64,000 nt of DNA from Portunus trituberculatus (Eukaryota > Arthropoda > Malacostraca > Decapoda > Portunidae): positions 13,005,286 through 13,069,285 of the forward strand of contig NC_059256.1 of assembly GCF_017591435.1 (NCBI RefSeq). The letters are read 5' to 3'. Positions 45,406 to 56,479 of the stretch are shown in pieces (position 1 is the first letter of the stretch; each line of letters begins with the position of its first letter). The notes beneath the pieces were generated by a model that did not search any database, was not told the origin of the DNA, and was given only the letters and a program-made list of their open reading frames with translations. A program made the position numbers and the translations under genes.

Positions 45406-45905
45406 NNNNNNNNNNNNNNNNNNNNNNNNNNNNNNNNNNNNNNNNNNNNNNNNNNNNNNNNNNNNNNNNNNNNNNNNNNNNNNNNNNNNNNNNNNNNNNN
45501 NNNNNNNNNNNNNNNNNNNNNNNNNNNNNNNNNNNNNNNNNNNNNNNNNNNNNNNNNNNNNNNNNNNNNNNNNNNNNNNNNNNNNNNNNNNNNNNNNNNN
45601 NNNNNNNNNNNNNNNNNNNNNNNNNNNNNNNNNNNNNNNNNNNNNNNNNNNNNNNNNNNNNNNNNNNNNNNNNNNNNNNNNNNNNNNNNNNNNNNNNNNN
45701 NNNNNNNNNNNNNNNNNNNNNNNNNNNNNNNNNNNNNNNNNNNNNNNNNNNNNNNNNNNNNNNNNNNNNNNNNNNNNNNNNNNNNNNNNNNNNNNNNNNN
45801 NNNNNNNNNNNNNNNNNNNNNNNNNNNNNNNNNNNNNNNNNNNNNNNNNNNNNNNNNNNNNNNNNNNNNNNNNNNNNNNNNNNNNNNNNNNNNNNNNNNN
45901 NNNNN
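45406..45905. other. Assembly gap (500 N)
   Basis: Placeholder gap; the sequence right after it starts inside ORF1 of A6. Confidence 1.
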
Positions 45906-46834
45906 GTAGGGAAGATTCTCGATGTGGTAATTGCTCGGCACTAGATTCACAGTCTGAGGAGCATTGCAATGCTACTGCTTACTGTTTCCATTGCCGTGAT
46001 GCTCACCAGGTACGTTCCAGGCAATACCCCAGGTATCGCCTGGAGCAGGACATTTTACAGCTTGCTAACTCGCAGCTCATCAGCCTTGGTAGTGCTCGCT
46101 GCGAACTCCTGTACCGCCAGAAGAACGGTACTGGTCCGACATCCTATGCTTCTTTGGCCGCTCGCTCTTCAGTTCAGTCTGCCGGTCCGAAGACCACTCC
46201 TGCTACCTCTCGCTCTGTTGGGGCGGGTGGTCCTGTTTATCTGGCTAACAGGTTTGCTATTTTGTCTGATGATTCGGTTGAGTCATCTCTTAGAAGTGAC
46301 GAGAAAAATACGGACTTGACCAAAGTCACCCATGTAGTAGATGTCCATTTACCATCTGTATCTCCTAAGCCTTTCAAGGGTCTAACTAAGCGGCACCGCG
46401 GCTCTGCGGAGTCGTTAGATTTGGCTCAGCATAAGCAGTCTAAGTTTTCTCCCGGTGCACATAATCGTGAGTCCTCCAGGGACCGCTCTGCTAGGGTAGC
46501 TCCAGTAGTTTCTGTCCAGCCATCTGTGACGCCCTCCGTCTCAGATCGGGCTTCTTATGATGAGGACGGTCTGAGCATGGAGACGTCCGATGATATTGTC
46601 ACAGCCGTCCCTCGTGGAACCACTGTATCGGAAAGTGCAGTCCTGCGTGATCCTCGTCCTCCGAGGACCAGTAAAAGTGATGATAGTTCGCATTACCTAC
46701 CGATAAGCCGAAAGGCTGCGGTCCAACGACCCGGCACATCTCAACTCCCGGTGTCTTCTCGTCGTTTGATTATTTCTAGTCAGGTCAGTCACGGGCAGCC
46801 TCAAAAGGCTCGCTCGTCCACTGCACCCAAATAG
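45906..46834 (+). pseudogene. Family A ORF1 (A6), C-terminal part
   Basis: One uninterrupted frame of about 309 codons, starting within the second knuckle region (CGNCSALDSQSEEHC, CFHCRDAHQVRSRQ) and ending QKARSSTAPK with TAG at 46832-46834. Identical in protein to A4 over this length. The N-terminal RRM-like half and first knuckle lie in the gap. It is partial because of assembly, not necessarily broken. Confidence 0.85.
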
Positions 46835-49800
46835 TCGTCTTCAAGCTTCTACAGTGGAACTATAGAGGCCTTCGCGCCTCGTGGGGGGAACTCCGAGCTT
46901 TGCTGTCGGAGTTTTCTCCAGCCTAATTCTTTCCTCGATTTTATTTGGCGAGTCCTACCGGATTTACACGGAAGTGACCACTTTCCGATTTTATTGGAAT
47001 CTGTGAACTCTGAGCCACAGTCCCGGCCCCACGCTGGGTTTTAGACAAGGCAGATTGGCGTCGATTCACAGACCTTATCTCTTTTATCCGTCCGCTGGCT
47101 GACTTTTCTACTTGTGATGAGGCTGTTGATTATTTTACCGATTTTTAAATTTCTTTACCGCTTCAGACAATCCCTAGGACGTCAGGTCGCTTTACTAAGC
47201 GTCCCGTTTTTTGATGGAACGCAGCATGCACTGCAGCGGTGAAAGAGAAACGGGCAGTTTCTCTCGTCTCTGGCGACATCGTGGGGACCCGCAGTGCCTG
47301 GAAGCTTTTCGGCGCTGCCGAGCTCGGGCCCGCCGCGTTTTGAAAGAGGCACAAAGAGCCTCGTGGAAAGCCTATGTCTCTTCCATAAACGTCCGCATCC
47401 CTCTTACGGATGTCTTAAAAAAAGTCAGCCGAATTGCTGGGAAGTATTCTGCTCCTTCCCCACCAATTTTGTTGTCTGCTGGGCGAACGGTGGCAGACCC
47501 TAGGAATGTCGCTGACCTCTTCGCGGAGCACTTTGCCAGTGTTTCCCAGAGGCATCCTGCAGCTCCGGGCGCACGTCACCGCCAGAGAATGGAATCTCTC
47601 GGCATAAACTTTTCTTCCGCTGGAGGAGAGTCTTATAATGTCCCTTTCTCTGCTTCCGAGTTGCGGACTGCTTTGTCCCAGTGTCACGACTCTTCTCCTG
47701 GGCAAGATGATATACCTTATGCCTTCTTTCGCCACATGTCTGACACTGCTTTTAACTTTCTTTTAAATCTTTATAATATGATTTGGCATACCGGTGACTT
47801 TCCATCTTCTTGGGCTGTGGCAGTGGTTCTCCTATTTCCGAAGCCTGGGAAAGATAATCTCCAGGCTACGAACTACCGTCCTATATCTTTGACATCCTGC
47901 ATTTGTAAAGTTTTAGAAAAGATGGTAAATGTAAGACTCATGTGGTACTTGGAGAGGGGGAAGTACTTGTCATCGGTACAGTACGGCTTCCGAAAGATGA
48001 GGTCTACTACTGATGCCCTTTTATCCCTAGAGTCTTCCATTTGTGAGGCCTTCGCTAATCACCACCATCAAGTAACAGTCTTTTTTGACCTGGAGAAGGC
48101 CTACGACACGGCTTGGTGTCATAGCATTTTACAGTCTTTGTTTAATTTTGGCCTTCGTGGCCATCTTCCTCTTTTTATCCAACAGTTTTTATCCAGACGT
48201 TTTTTACGGGTTCGAGTGGGGAGTGTTCTATCTGTGGATACTGCTCTAAATGACAGCGTTCCACAGGGAAGTATTCTTAGTGTTACATTATTTGCAGTCG
48301 CCATAAATGGTGTGATTGATACTCTCCCAGATGGCATTCACAGATTCTTATATGTTGATGATTTATGTATTTCTTTTGGTGTTGCTAGGATGTCACTGAT
48401 TGAGCGCAAGCTCCAACTGGCGATCAATAGGGTGTCCAGTTGGGCCAACATGAACGGTTTTCGATTCTCCACCTGGAAGACCGTAGCTATGCATTTCTGT
48501 CGCAACCGTGGTGTCCATCCAGACCCTGATTTATACCTCGCCAATAGACGCCTCTCATGCGTGGAGGCGTCTCGATATCTTGGCCTTTTATTTGACAACC
48601 GTCTCACCTGGGTTTCCCATTTCCGTTCTCATATGGCGGCTTGTCGGCAGGCATTATCCCTTCTTCGGGTTTTAAGTCACACCTCTTGGGGTGCGGACAG
48701 GTACACGTTGCTGCTGCTTCACCGTACACTCATACTTCCGAAGCTGGAATACGGCTGTGAGATCTACTTATCCGCAACGAATGCACGACTACGCACGCTT
48801 GACCCCGTGAATCATGCTGGGGTCCGCTTGGCTACGGTGCATTTCGGACATCTCCAATACCTAGCCTTTTAGTGGATGCTGGTTTCTGGCCGCTCGACCT
48901 CCGGCGCCAGTCTTCGATGCTCCGGTGTTGGTTTCGCACCCACCGTCTTCCCGATTCTTTCCCTTGTCTGTCAATGTTGCGGGACTCGCGTTCGCAGGCA
49001 AATGTCACTCGACCGAGTCTCCCTAAACCTTTTAGCCTTAGAGTTGCAAATCTCATGGCGGAGTTATCTATCGACCCCACTCTTGTGTACTTTTTCCGGC
49101 TCCCACGAGTCGGTTATTGGCAGCTTCCTGTTATCTCATTATGCCCTGCCATGGATGGCAAGAAGGATGTTCTGCCAGCTCTGTCCCACACACGGTTTTT
49201 AGAACACTTTTTTATGTATTCTGATGATATCCCTGTTTTTACTGATGGCTCCAAATCCGACGCAGGTGTTGGATTTAGTGTGATTTTCTCCTATTTTTAT
49301 CGGTCTGGCAGCCTTCCCTCAGTGGCATCTGTTTTTACTGCGGAGCTGTCTGCCATAGTCCTAGCTTTACAAATAATTTTTACTCTACCGGTTTCGTCTT
49401 TTACAATTTTTAGTGACCCTTTGGTTTTATCAGCCTTGGAGTGGCTATACCTTCTTACACAACGAGGATATCGTGTTGGGTTCTGTTGGGTCCCTGGTCA
49501 CGTTGGTGTTCCAGGGAATGAACACGGAGATCGCCTCGCTAAAGAGGCAGTAAGTCGCGCTCCATCTCCTGCCTCTGTTCCGTTTCCAGATGTCTTTCCT
49601 CTAATTCGTGAGGCAGTTGCAGCAATTTGGCAGAGGAGATGGCTGACGGAGGTCGCAACCTCGAAAATGGGAGAGATCACTACTTCCTCTAGTCCTCACT
49701 GGACATACACCCATGTTCGGGATCGACGTTTACAGACTTTATTGGCGCGACTGCGTATAGGTCACACGTACCTTACACAAAGGTACCTGTTGACCAGGGA

Positions 49801-50035
49801 CCCTCAACCTTACTGTGATGACTGCCTGGTGCCGCTTACCGTGCGGCACCTATTGGTAGAGTGCCCTAGTTTGATAGAGTTACGACACCGCTACCTCTAC
49901 CGCTGTCGCAGTAGAGATAGCGGTGTCTATTATATCTCAAAGGTCCTTGGACCAGAGTGCCTGGCCCAGGGCCATGATGTTTTTCGTTTTTTTGGGAGAA
50001 GCTGGCCTTCTCCCAAAGCTGTGAAATTTATTTGA
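46829..50035 (+). pseudogene. Family A ORF2 (A6), EN deleted, RT-RNase H
   Basis: Frame of 553 codons (47211-48872) covering the linker and full RT: NYRPISLTSCICKVLEK, QYGFRKMRSTTDALLSLE, FFDLEKAYDTAWCHSIL, VPQGSILSVTLFAV, catalytic YVDDLCI (48351-). A missing G near 48838 (GCTACGGTGC versus GCTACGGGTGC in A4) ends it early. The next frame (48872-50035, 387 codons) carries RNase H: FTDGSKSDAGVGFSVIF (49238-), FTIFSD joined to PLVLSALEWL where 15 residues with DCRSAL are missing, GFCWVPGHVGVPGNEHGDRL, and the zinc motif CDDCLVPLTVRHLLVECP. Endonuclease is missing as in A4. Confidence 0.85.
49884..49927 (+). repeat. Conserved 44-nt hairpin in ORF2 3' end (A6)
   Basis: Identical to A4; arms GACACCGCTA / TAGCGGTGTC, one internal mismatch, 10-base loop. 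Confidence 0.85.
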
Positions 50036-50245
50036 TTATATTATATGTATTTTAATGTTTTATTACTTTTATTGTATACTGTATTTTAGTTAGTTTTGAT
50101 TTCAGAATTTTACTTTGTTTTTTGTTTTGTAGTTTTTAATTGCATTTAGTTTTTTTTTTTTTTTACGGTCTTTTTAATTTTACGATGTCTTTTTAATATT
50201 TCGTAGCGGCGTCAAATGACCGCTGATGTTGCGGCGCCTTATTTT

Positions 50246-50478
50246 AACCCCCCCTCTCCTTAACCTGAGTTATTTCTAAGGTTACCCGTGACACAGGTTT
50301 GACCATCGATTTCGTTTGCACCTTTAAAACTAATGTCTACCAACATTTCACCATTGGGAGTACTTAATAAAATATATATTGAGTGCAATTACATTAGACG
50401 TGTTTGTATTTTGTTGTAGGTACTTGTTACAAATGCAAGTAGCTATTCCAGCCTACATAACGTCATCCCCTAATCTAG
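50246..50478 (+). other. Presumed intron upstream of THAP exon
   Basis: Unique-looking sequence, no repeat. Contains a possible acceptor TTTTGTTGTAG at 50419 and ends in CTAATCTAG at 50478. Confidence 0.3.
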
Positions 50479-50663
50479 GGCAATGTTCTCCCAACCTAGG
50501 TGTATGGATTGGCTTCGTTCACTCAACATAGCATACCTGAAGACAAAGTCCCTGGAACAACTCAACAGAAGCCACGTTGTTTGCAGCAATCATTTTGAAG
50601 AAAAATATTATTCCACCAGTGGGAGGCTAGTTAATACAGCAGTCCCTACTCCACCAGCGGAAG
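50479..50663 (+). CDS. THAP-domain protein, internal exon
   Basis: The frame (ATG at 50483 is internal) reads FSQPRCMDWLRSLNIAYL, KTKSLEQLNRSHVVCSNHF, EEKYYSTSGRLVNTAVPTPP. This is the C-terminal half of a THAP zinc finger: the W of the helix, the C-x-x-H pair in VCSNHF, and the closing A-V-P-T signature. The first C-x-C pair should lie in an upstream exon. The exon ends GAAG|GTATGT (50663/50664) in phase 1. The in-frame TAA at 50471-50473 means the exon must start after it; CTAG at 50478 is the likely acceptor. THAP proteins bind DNA; some derive from P-element transposases, so host gene or transposon origin cannot be decided. Confidence 0.6.
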
Positions 50664-50933
50664 GTATGTGCAACAATTAGTATAGTAGTGTGGTTGTTTT
50701 GACAAATAAATAATTGGTTACTGTCACTGAAGGTCATTATGATCCCTTTTTTAGTCCACATGATTATTGTATATATAATCACACACTGCAATGAAATATT
50801 ATTACACTTAACCCATAGTTTTCCCTGCCAATTGGTAATCTTATTTGTGTAAATTACTCACCTCCTTGCACAGAAATAATTAGAATATGTAACGAATAGT
50901 ATTTTTATAATTGGTCACACTTCATTTCTCCAG

Positions 50934-51100
50934 GTGATATGATGAGCCTACAGGACTTCCTCATACACCTGCTTACGACTTGTCTGGCATTGATGCCCAT
51001 CTTAATGACTCTCTACATGACACTTGTAGACCATGACAAGTCAGACTTTGGCAAGCTCTCCTGCTCCAGTAATACTGTTGCAGATACCGTTTGTAAGTGA
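50934..51100 (+). CDS. THAP protein, candidate following exon
   Basis: Two acceptors keep the phase set by the previous exon. TTTCTCCAG (ends 50933) gives GDMMSLQDFLIHLLTTCLAL and stays open to VADTV, then either a donor TTT|GTAAGT at 51092/51093 or the TGA at 51098-51100. AGCCTACAG (ends 50952) gives GLPHTPAYDLSGIDAHLNDS and stops at a TGA near 51034. The second peptide looks more like the polar linker that usually follows a THAP domain; the first is unusually hydrophobic. An indel in the assembly could connect the two. Low certainty. Confidence 0.35.
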
Positions 51101-51258
51101 TTTATCATTAACGTTGTCTTCTCATACTGATTAAGTCAATATTGCACAAAAAACAACAACAAAGCATGTTAGGTTAAATATGTGTTTGCAAGGTTAAAGT
51201 AATTTAACTACAAAGCACATCATGTCCAACAGTGAGTGACAAGGAAGGCCACACCAAC

Positions 51259-51261
<3 letters not shown>

Positions 51262-51339
<78 letters not shown>
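51262..51339. repeat. (TA)n microsatellite
   Basis: About 78 bases of TA shortly before the gap. Confidence 0.95.
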
Positions 51340-51344
<5 letters not shown>

Positions 51345-51399
51345 TAAATAATAATAAGTTAATATCATTACAAAGATGCTAGCACCCGTACACTTGATT

Positions 51400-51899
51400 N
51401 NNNNNNNNNNNNNNNNNNNNNNNNNNNNNNNNNNNNNNNNNNNNNNNNNNNNNNNNNNNNNNNNNNNNNNNNNNNNNNNNNNNNNNNNNNNNNNNNNNNN
51501 NNNNNNNNNNNNNNNNNNNNNNNNNNNNNNNNNNNNNNNNNNNNNNNNNNNNNNNNNNNNNNNNNNNNNNNNNNNNNNNNNNNNNNNNNNNNNNNNNNNN
51601 NNNNNNNNNNNNNNNNNNNNNNNNNNNNNNNNNNNNNNNNNNNNNNNNNNNNNNNNNNNNNNNNNNNNNNNNNNNNNNNNNNNNNNNNNNNNNNNNNNNN
51701 NNNNNNNNNNNNNNNNNNNNNNNNNNNNNNNNNNNNNNNNNNNNNNNNNNNNNNNNNNNNNNNNNNNNNNNNNNNNNNNNNNNNNNNNNNNNNNNNNNNN
51801 NNNNNNNNNNNNNNNNNNNNNNNNNNNNNNNNNNNNNNNNNNNNNNNNNNNNNNNNNNNNNNNNNNNNNNNNNNNNNNNNNNNNNNNNNNNNNNNNNNN
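51400..51899. other. Assembly gap (500 N)
   Basis: Placeholder gap; the sequence right after it is inside the endonuclease start of A7. Confidence 1.
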
Positions 51900-52404
51900 C
51901 ATAGTCTCTTGTAGAGCTACACAGGCTGGAGAGAACTCCGACAGCAAAGCTCGGAGTTCCCCCCACGAGGCGCGAAGGCCTCTACAGTTCCACTGTAGAA
52001 GCTTGAAGATGACTATTTAGGTGCAGTGGACGGGCGAGCCTTTTGAAGGGCTGCCATGACTCGCCTGTCTAGAAATATTCAAGCGAAGAGAAGACACCGG
52101 GAGTTGTGATGTTCCAGGTCGTTGGACCGCTGCCTTTCGGCTTACCGGTGAGTGATGCGTACCATCATCACACCTACCTGTCATCGGAGGACGAGGGTCA
52201 GGCTGGAATGCACTTTTTGACACAGTTGGTCCATGAGGGGCAGCTGTGACAATATCATCAGACGTCTCCATGCGAAGACCATCCTCATCACAAGAAGCCC
52301 GATCTGAGACAAAGGATGTCACAGAAGGCTGAGCAGAAACTACTGGAGCTACCCTTACAGAGCGGTCCCTGGAGGACTCACGAGCGTGTGCACCGGGAGA
52401 AAAG
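51900..52404 (-). mobile_element. LINE family A, copy A7 (ORF1 end, ORF2 start)
   Basis: Minus strand: ORF1 tail (SFVSDRASCDEDGLRMETSD ... SSLRLNISRQASHG) and the first bases of ORF2. The protein is identical to A10 over this stretch apart from an indel near the end. It stops at GGGAGAAAAG where the LTR element begins. A7 and A8 are the two sides of one interrupted copy. Confidence 0.85.
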
Positions 52405-53065
52405 TGTTACGTTCACCGGTTAAACTGGTAAGATTGGCATCGGAGAGCCGGTGAACAATAACAATAAAAAAAAACACTGCAGGTTCAACTAGTGAGGAAA
52501 TGCAAATGGGGGTCACTTTAAAAAGCTACTTTAATAACCCATGATGAAATTGACACATATATAACAAGAAACATGAGACACAGATATATAACATGAAACA
52601 CAGGAAAATGACATACACATATACATATAACACAGTAATAAATACAACAATAAAGAACCCAACTTAATACCTAACAATAATCCTAATCCTATATAGAGGC
52701 AATGTGGAAAACACGGACGAGGGAAGTGATACTTATGCGGTGTCGCAGTGGTGAAATGCTGAGTGATGGTTGATCCCACGGCAGAACCAAGAGGCGATGT
52801 GTTCACTGGTTGAGGCTTGCATCTCAACTGCCAATCCAGAAAACCAAGAGCTGGCTCAACACTTTCGGTTGAGTCGAAAGGGGCCGCGTGAATCCAACTT
52901 CGGGACAGTAGCGGGCTTCATGAAACGGTGACGTGGAAGGTTCACGAGACGGTGGCGTGGAAGGTTCACGAGACGATGACGTGGAAGGGAGGCGGAGAGG
53001 TGGCGAACGAGGTAACAAGCGGAGGAGGTGATGGTAGTAATGCATGTTACGGGCGGGCCGTAACA
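52405..53065 (-). repeat. 3' LTR
   Basis: On the minus strand it begins TGTTACGGCC (53065) and ends GTAACA (52405), so the termini are inverted repeats TGTTAC/GTAACA. It is 661 bases. The first 21 bases are themselves near-palindromic. The purine tract AGGGGAGGAAA lies immediately upstream. Just inside are short tandem pieces of GAAACGGTGACGTGGAAGG type (about 52920-52990). Confidence 0.75.
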
Positions 53066-53085
53066 TTTCCTCCCCTAAGACCTCC
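53066..53085 (-). promoter_or_regulatory. Polypurine tract
   Basis: Minus strand GGTCTTAGGGGAGGAAA abutting the TGTTAC of the LTR: the usual primer for plus-strand DNA synthesis. Confidence 0.65.
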
Positions 53086-53690
53086 GTAATGGGCTCATGA
53101 AGGAGGTGAGACGGAGATCTTGATAAGGCGTCGGCGATGATGTTGTCCACCCCTTGATATGATGGACTTCCAGGTTGAAAGGTTGAGTTAACAAGGCCCA
53201 CCTAAGAATGCGTTGGTTTCGGTTCCTCATGGCGTACAGGAAGGCCAGAGGATTGTGGTCCGTGAAGACCTTGGTGATGTGCGGACCAGGATGAAGATAG
53301 CACTCAAAACGTTGGAGCGCCAGCACGAGTGCCAGAGCCTCCTTTTCGATGGTGGAGTAGTTGAGTTGATGGTGTTTCAGTTTTGCAGAGTGGTAAGCGA
53401 TGGGATGGAGGATGCCGCTTGTGGGGTCCGGTTGTAGTAGGACAGCACCCACTCCAACTCCACTCGCGTCAACTTGTAAATGGAAGGGTCGGGAGTGATC
53501 CGGCGTCCAGACCACTGGTTCCGAGGAGAGAAACGCCTTGAGGTGTTTGAAGGCTTGGTCACAGGCCGGGGTCCAGTGGAAGGGGACGGAAGTGCTGAGA
53601 AGGTCCGTCAAGGGGGCGGCCAGGGTGGAGAAGTTTTTACAGAAGCGTCTGTAAAACCCAGCCATCCCCAAGAACCTCATGAGAGCTTTC
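53086..53690 (-). pseudogene. LTR element RNase H region
   Basis: Minus-strand frame of about 200 codons: FLGMAGFYRRFCKNFSTLAA (the link after RT), FHLQVDASGVGVGAVLLQ (first catalytic Asp of RNase H), IAYHSAKLKHHQLNYSTIEK, EALALVLALQRFECYL (catalytic Glu), VFTDHNPLAFL (catalytic Asp). After a frameshift near 53160, VDNIIADALSRSPS completes the domain (D-x-x-A-D-x-L-S-R). The polyprotein ends about here; no integrase follows, which confirms that integrase lies upstream. Confidence 0.8.
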
Positions 53691-54516
53691 CTGGTGGTAG
53701 GAACAGGAAGCCAAGGATGGCCTCAACGTTAGCTCTCTTGGGGTGAACCTTGCCGTTCCCCACCACATGTCCCAGGTAGACCACCGTAGACTTCCCGAAG
53801 GTGGACTTGGCCAGGTTGATGGTAAGCCCGGCTTCCTGCAACCGACCCATCAGCCTCCGAAGACGGGTCAGATGTGTTGCCCAGTCGTCTGCAGTCACCA
53901 CCAGGTCGTCCAGATACGCGGATGTTCCTCCAAGTCCTGAGTGATGTAATTTATAGCCCTCTGGAAGGTGGCGGGAGCATTAGACAATCCAAAGGGCATC
54001 ACTGTGTATTGGTATAGTCCGAAGGGGTGATGAAGGCGGATATTATTTGGGCCTCGTCCGAGAGGGAATCTGGTAGTAACCTTTAAGCAAGTCTATAGTG
54101 GTTACAAATTTGGCTACTCCTATACTATCTATAAGGTCCTCTATCAAGGGCAATGGGTAGGAGTCTGGCACCGTCACTTTATTTAATTTCCTGTAGTCGG
54201 TGCAAAATCGACTACTACCATCTGGCTTAGATGTTAACAGGCAGGAGAAGCCCAGGAGATATACTAGGTTCTGCAAGGTGATGACAGAGCAGATAGTCTA
54301 CCTCTTTTTCATCAAGTCTCTTTTAATGGGTGAAATGCGATAGGCTGGTTGTCTTATAGGCTTGATGTCATTAGATATTAATGTTATGTCATGTTGGATA
54401 GTATTACAAACTCCTGGAAGGTCACCTGTGATTTCAGAAAAGTCTAGCAATAACTTTTTAAGATCAGACTGTTGTGAAGGTGTTAAGGAAACAAACACCT
54501 CATCAAGGTTGGACAT
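53691..54516 (-). pseudogene. LTR element reverse transcriptase
   Basis: Minus-strand frames: ITGDLPGVCNTIQHDITL, RQPAYRISPIKRDLMKK (54516-54298), LLTSKPDGSSRFCTDYRKLN, TVPDSYPLPLIEDLIDS, FVTTIDLLKGYYQIP (54250-54050; first catalytic Asp in TTIDLLKGY), then the catalytic box AYLDDLVVTA at 53892-53919, and LGHVVGNGKVHPKRANVEAI. Frames change near 54290, 54040 and 53920. The motifs are those of Ty3/gypsy RTs. Confidence 0.85.
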
Positions 54517-54539
54517 GATTTGGCTGTTTGAGGGGCGTC

Positions 54540-55740
54540 CTTTAGGTGACGAGAAGAGGAATTCGATGTCGGACTCTTCCTCGGGGGCACAGGACCAGAC
54601 TCCTTCCTACCAGACATACAGGTACAGTGCGAGACAAGTCGTCCTCTGGTTCTCTGGAGTGGTAAGGTTTCATTAGATTAATATGAACTAGTTGGGAATC
54701 CTTACGACGGTCAGGAGTGTGGACCACATAATTTAATGGACTTAGTTTTTGAGCCACAACATAAGGTCCCATGAACTTACTGTGAAGAGCATTGCCTGGA
54801 GTGGGAGAAAAGTAAAACCTTGTCTCCTGGTTTGAAACTTCTCATGACAGATTTGGGAAGAGAATTCTGTTGCATTTTAGTTTGAGATTTGAGGAAGTTT
54901 GATTTAGCAAAAGATCTGACTTCACTGATTTTATTCTTAAGGTTACTGATGTAGTCAGACACACTGGGGCTTGAAGGAGTATTTTGAGTAAACCATTGAT
55001 CCTTTAATATTTTGAGAGGCCCCTGATCTGTCTACCATAGAGTAATTCAAAAGGGAGTAACCTAAAGAATCTTGAGGAGATTCTCTTAAAGCGAAGAGAA
55101 GGAAAGAAATACTTTCATCCCAGTCTCCTTGATGCTCCAAGCAATACTTCTTCATCATGGATTTTAATGTTTGGTGAAACCGCTCCAGACAGCCTTGGGA
55201 TTGGGGTGGTAAGCCGAGGAGGTAACATGGTCGATGTTTAGCTCATTCACTATCTGTTGGAAAAAATGGCTAGTGAAATTGCTACCCTTGTCAGACTGAA
55301 TTTGTTTTGGAATTCCTACCGAGGTGAAAAATGTATTAGATGTTTTACAATGGTCTTTGATGTGATGTTCTTAAGAGGAATGCTTCAGGGTACCTGGTAG
55401 TGGGATCCATGAGGGTTAACAAATACTGATTCCCTCGTTTGGTTTTGGGTAAGGGCCCTACGCAGTCTAGATGATCTTTTCGAAGGGCTCCGTCTGAACT
55501 GGAATAGGCGTCAGAGGAGCTGGCACAAGGCGTTCGTTAGGCTTACCCACAACTTGACATATGTGACATGTTTTTACATAGTGTGACACATCCTTTTCAT
55601 TCCTGGCCAAAAAAATGTTGAAGAGCCTTCTTGTAGGTTTTTGGATGCCTAGATGACCTGACAATCCATCATGAGCTAGTTCTATAATGGCTGGTCTTAC
55701 AGACAAGGGATGACAACTTGATGTGTTTCTGACCAGGTGT
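54540..55740 (-). pseudogene. LTR element integrase with GPY/F-type module
   Basis: HHCC zinc region: ELAHDGLSGHLGIQKPTRRL ... YVKTCHICQ (55706-55540). Core: DCVGPLP (first Asp 55465-55467), SDKGSNF (second Asp 55290-55292), HPQSQGCLERFHQTLK (Glu 55183-55185). Then KPGDKVLL-like FKPGDKVLLFSHSRQ and the GPY module MGPYVVAQKLSPLNYVVHT, INLMKPYHSR (54772-54640). All three catalytic residues are present, but the frame breaks near 55467, 55200, 54960 and 54780. Lying upstream of RT, it gives this element its unusual order. It would insert the DNA copy into the host genome. Confidence 0.85.
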
Positions 55741-55979
55741 CTAGTTGTTTCAGTTCAGGAGGTCTGTAGGCACGCATCAGGACTCTTCCTGATAATAAAA
55801 ACAAGGCAATTTAGACATATCCTTTGTCTCACTGGCACATGTCTGATCTTAGCCAAAGTGAGATCCTGTTCCTGAGCATTAATCAAATTCTCCTTTGAAA
55901 TGATGTATTATACAAGTTGTCAGTAGAGGCAATCATTGGTGGAGGAGGTGATGAAAGGGCAGGGACTTGGACTGAGACC

Positions 55980-56345
55980 TGGTGACTGCACACACTGGGA
56001 AGAAGTGAGGGATGTTTCGTCCAGGATCTTAGTGGGACTTTCTGTTAAGGGAGAATCAAGAACAATTAAGTTTGGAACAGCCAAGTTACCCGCAAGATCA
56101 TTACCCAGTACAAGATGTACCCCGGTACTGGCAGTTCACCAGGTTTAATGGCTACCTCAACCTCTCCTGAAATGAACGGGCATTGTAAGCTAATATTAGC
56201 CAAGGATAGGAGAGCTGTGATTCGAGACCTGTAAGGATCACCTTCTCCCAGTGAAAGCCTGTTTGATGTTAGGGATGACATCTTCCTTAAGATGGATTGG
56301 GCAGCACCTGTATCACGCAGAACCTTGATATTTATTGCCTTGTCT
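55980..56345 (-). pseudogene. LTR element aspartic protease
   Basis: Reads NIKVLRDTGAAQSILRKMSS on the minus strand, with the active-site D-T-G-A at 56306-56314, then a frameshift and ISLQCPFISGEVEVAIKPGE and ILYWVMILR (in the intact frame probably VLGNDLA-like). The protein is short, as retroelement proteases are. It lies between the gag knuckle and integrase. Confidence 0.65.
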
Positions 56346-56479
56346 TTACCATCAGTCAGGACACTTTACCTTGATACATGTACGAGTCATAAAGTTCTAG
56401 AGGAGAGTTGACAGGGTTAGCTAGGGCCACTGGTTTCTTGTTCTCAAATGTGTTTGGTCTAGGGCCACAAAAGAAAATT

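Larger units (their letters stand above)
45906..50245 (+). mobile_element. LINE family A, copy A6 (near-identical to A4)
   Basis: From 45906 to about 50122 it matches A4 (34983-39205) almost base for base, including the endonuclease deletion and the 45-base RNase H deletion. The differences I found are mostly one-base changes in homopolymers. Unlike A4 it continues to the true 3' end (GCGGCGTC...GCGGCGCC at 50206-50238). The 5' part is hidden by the gap. Confidence 0.9.
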
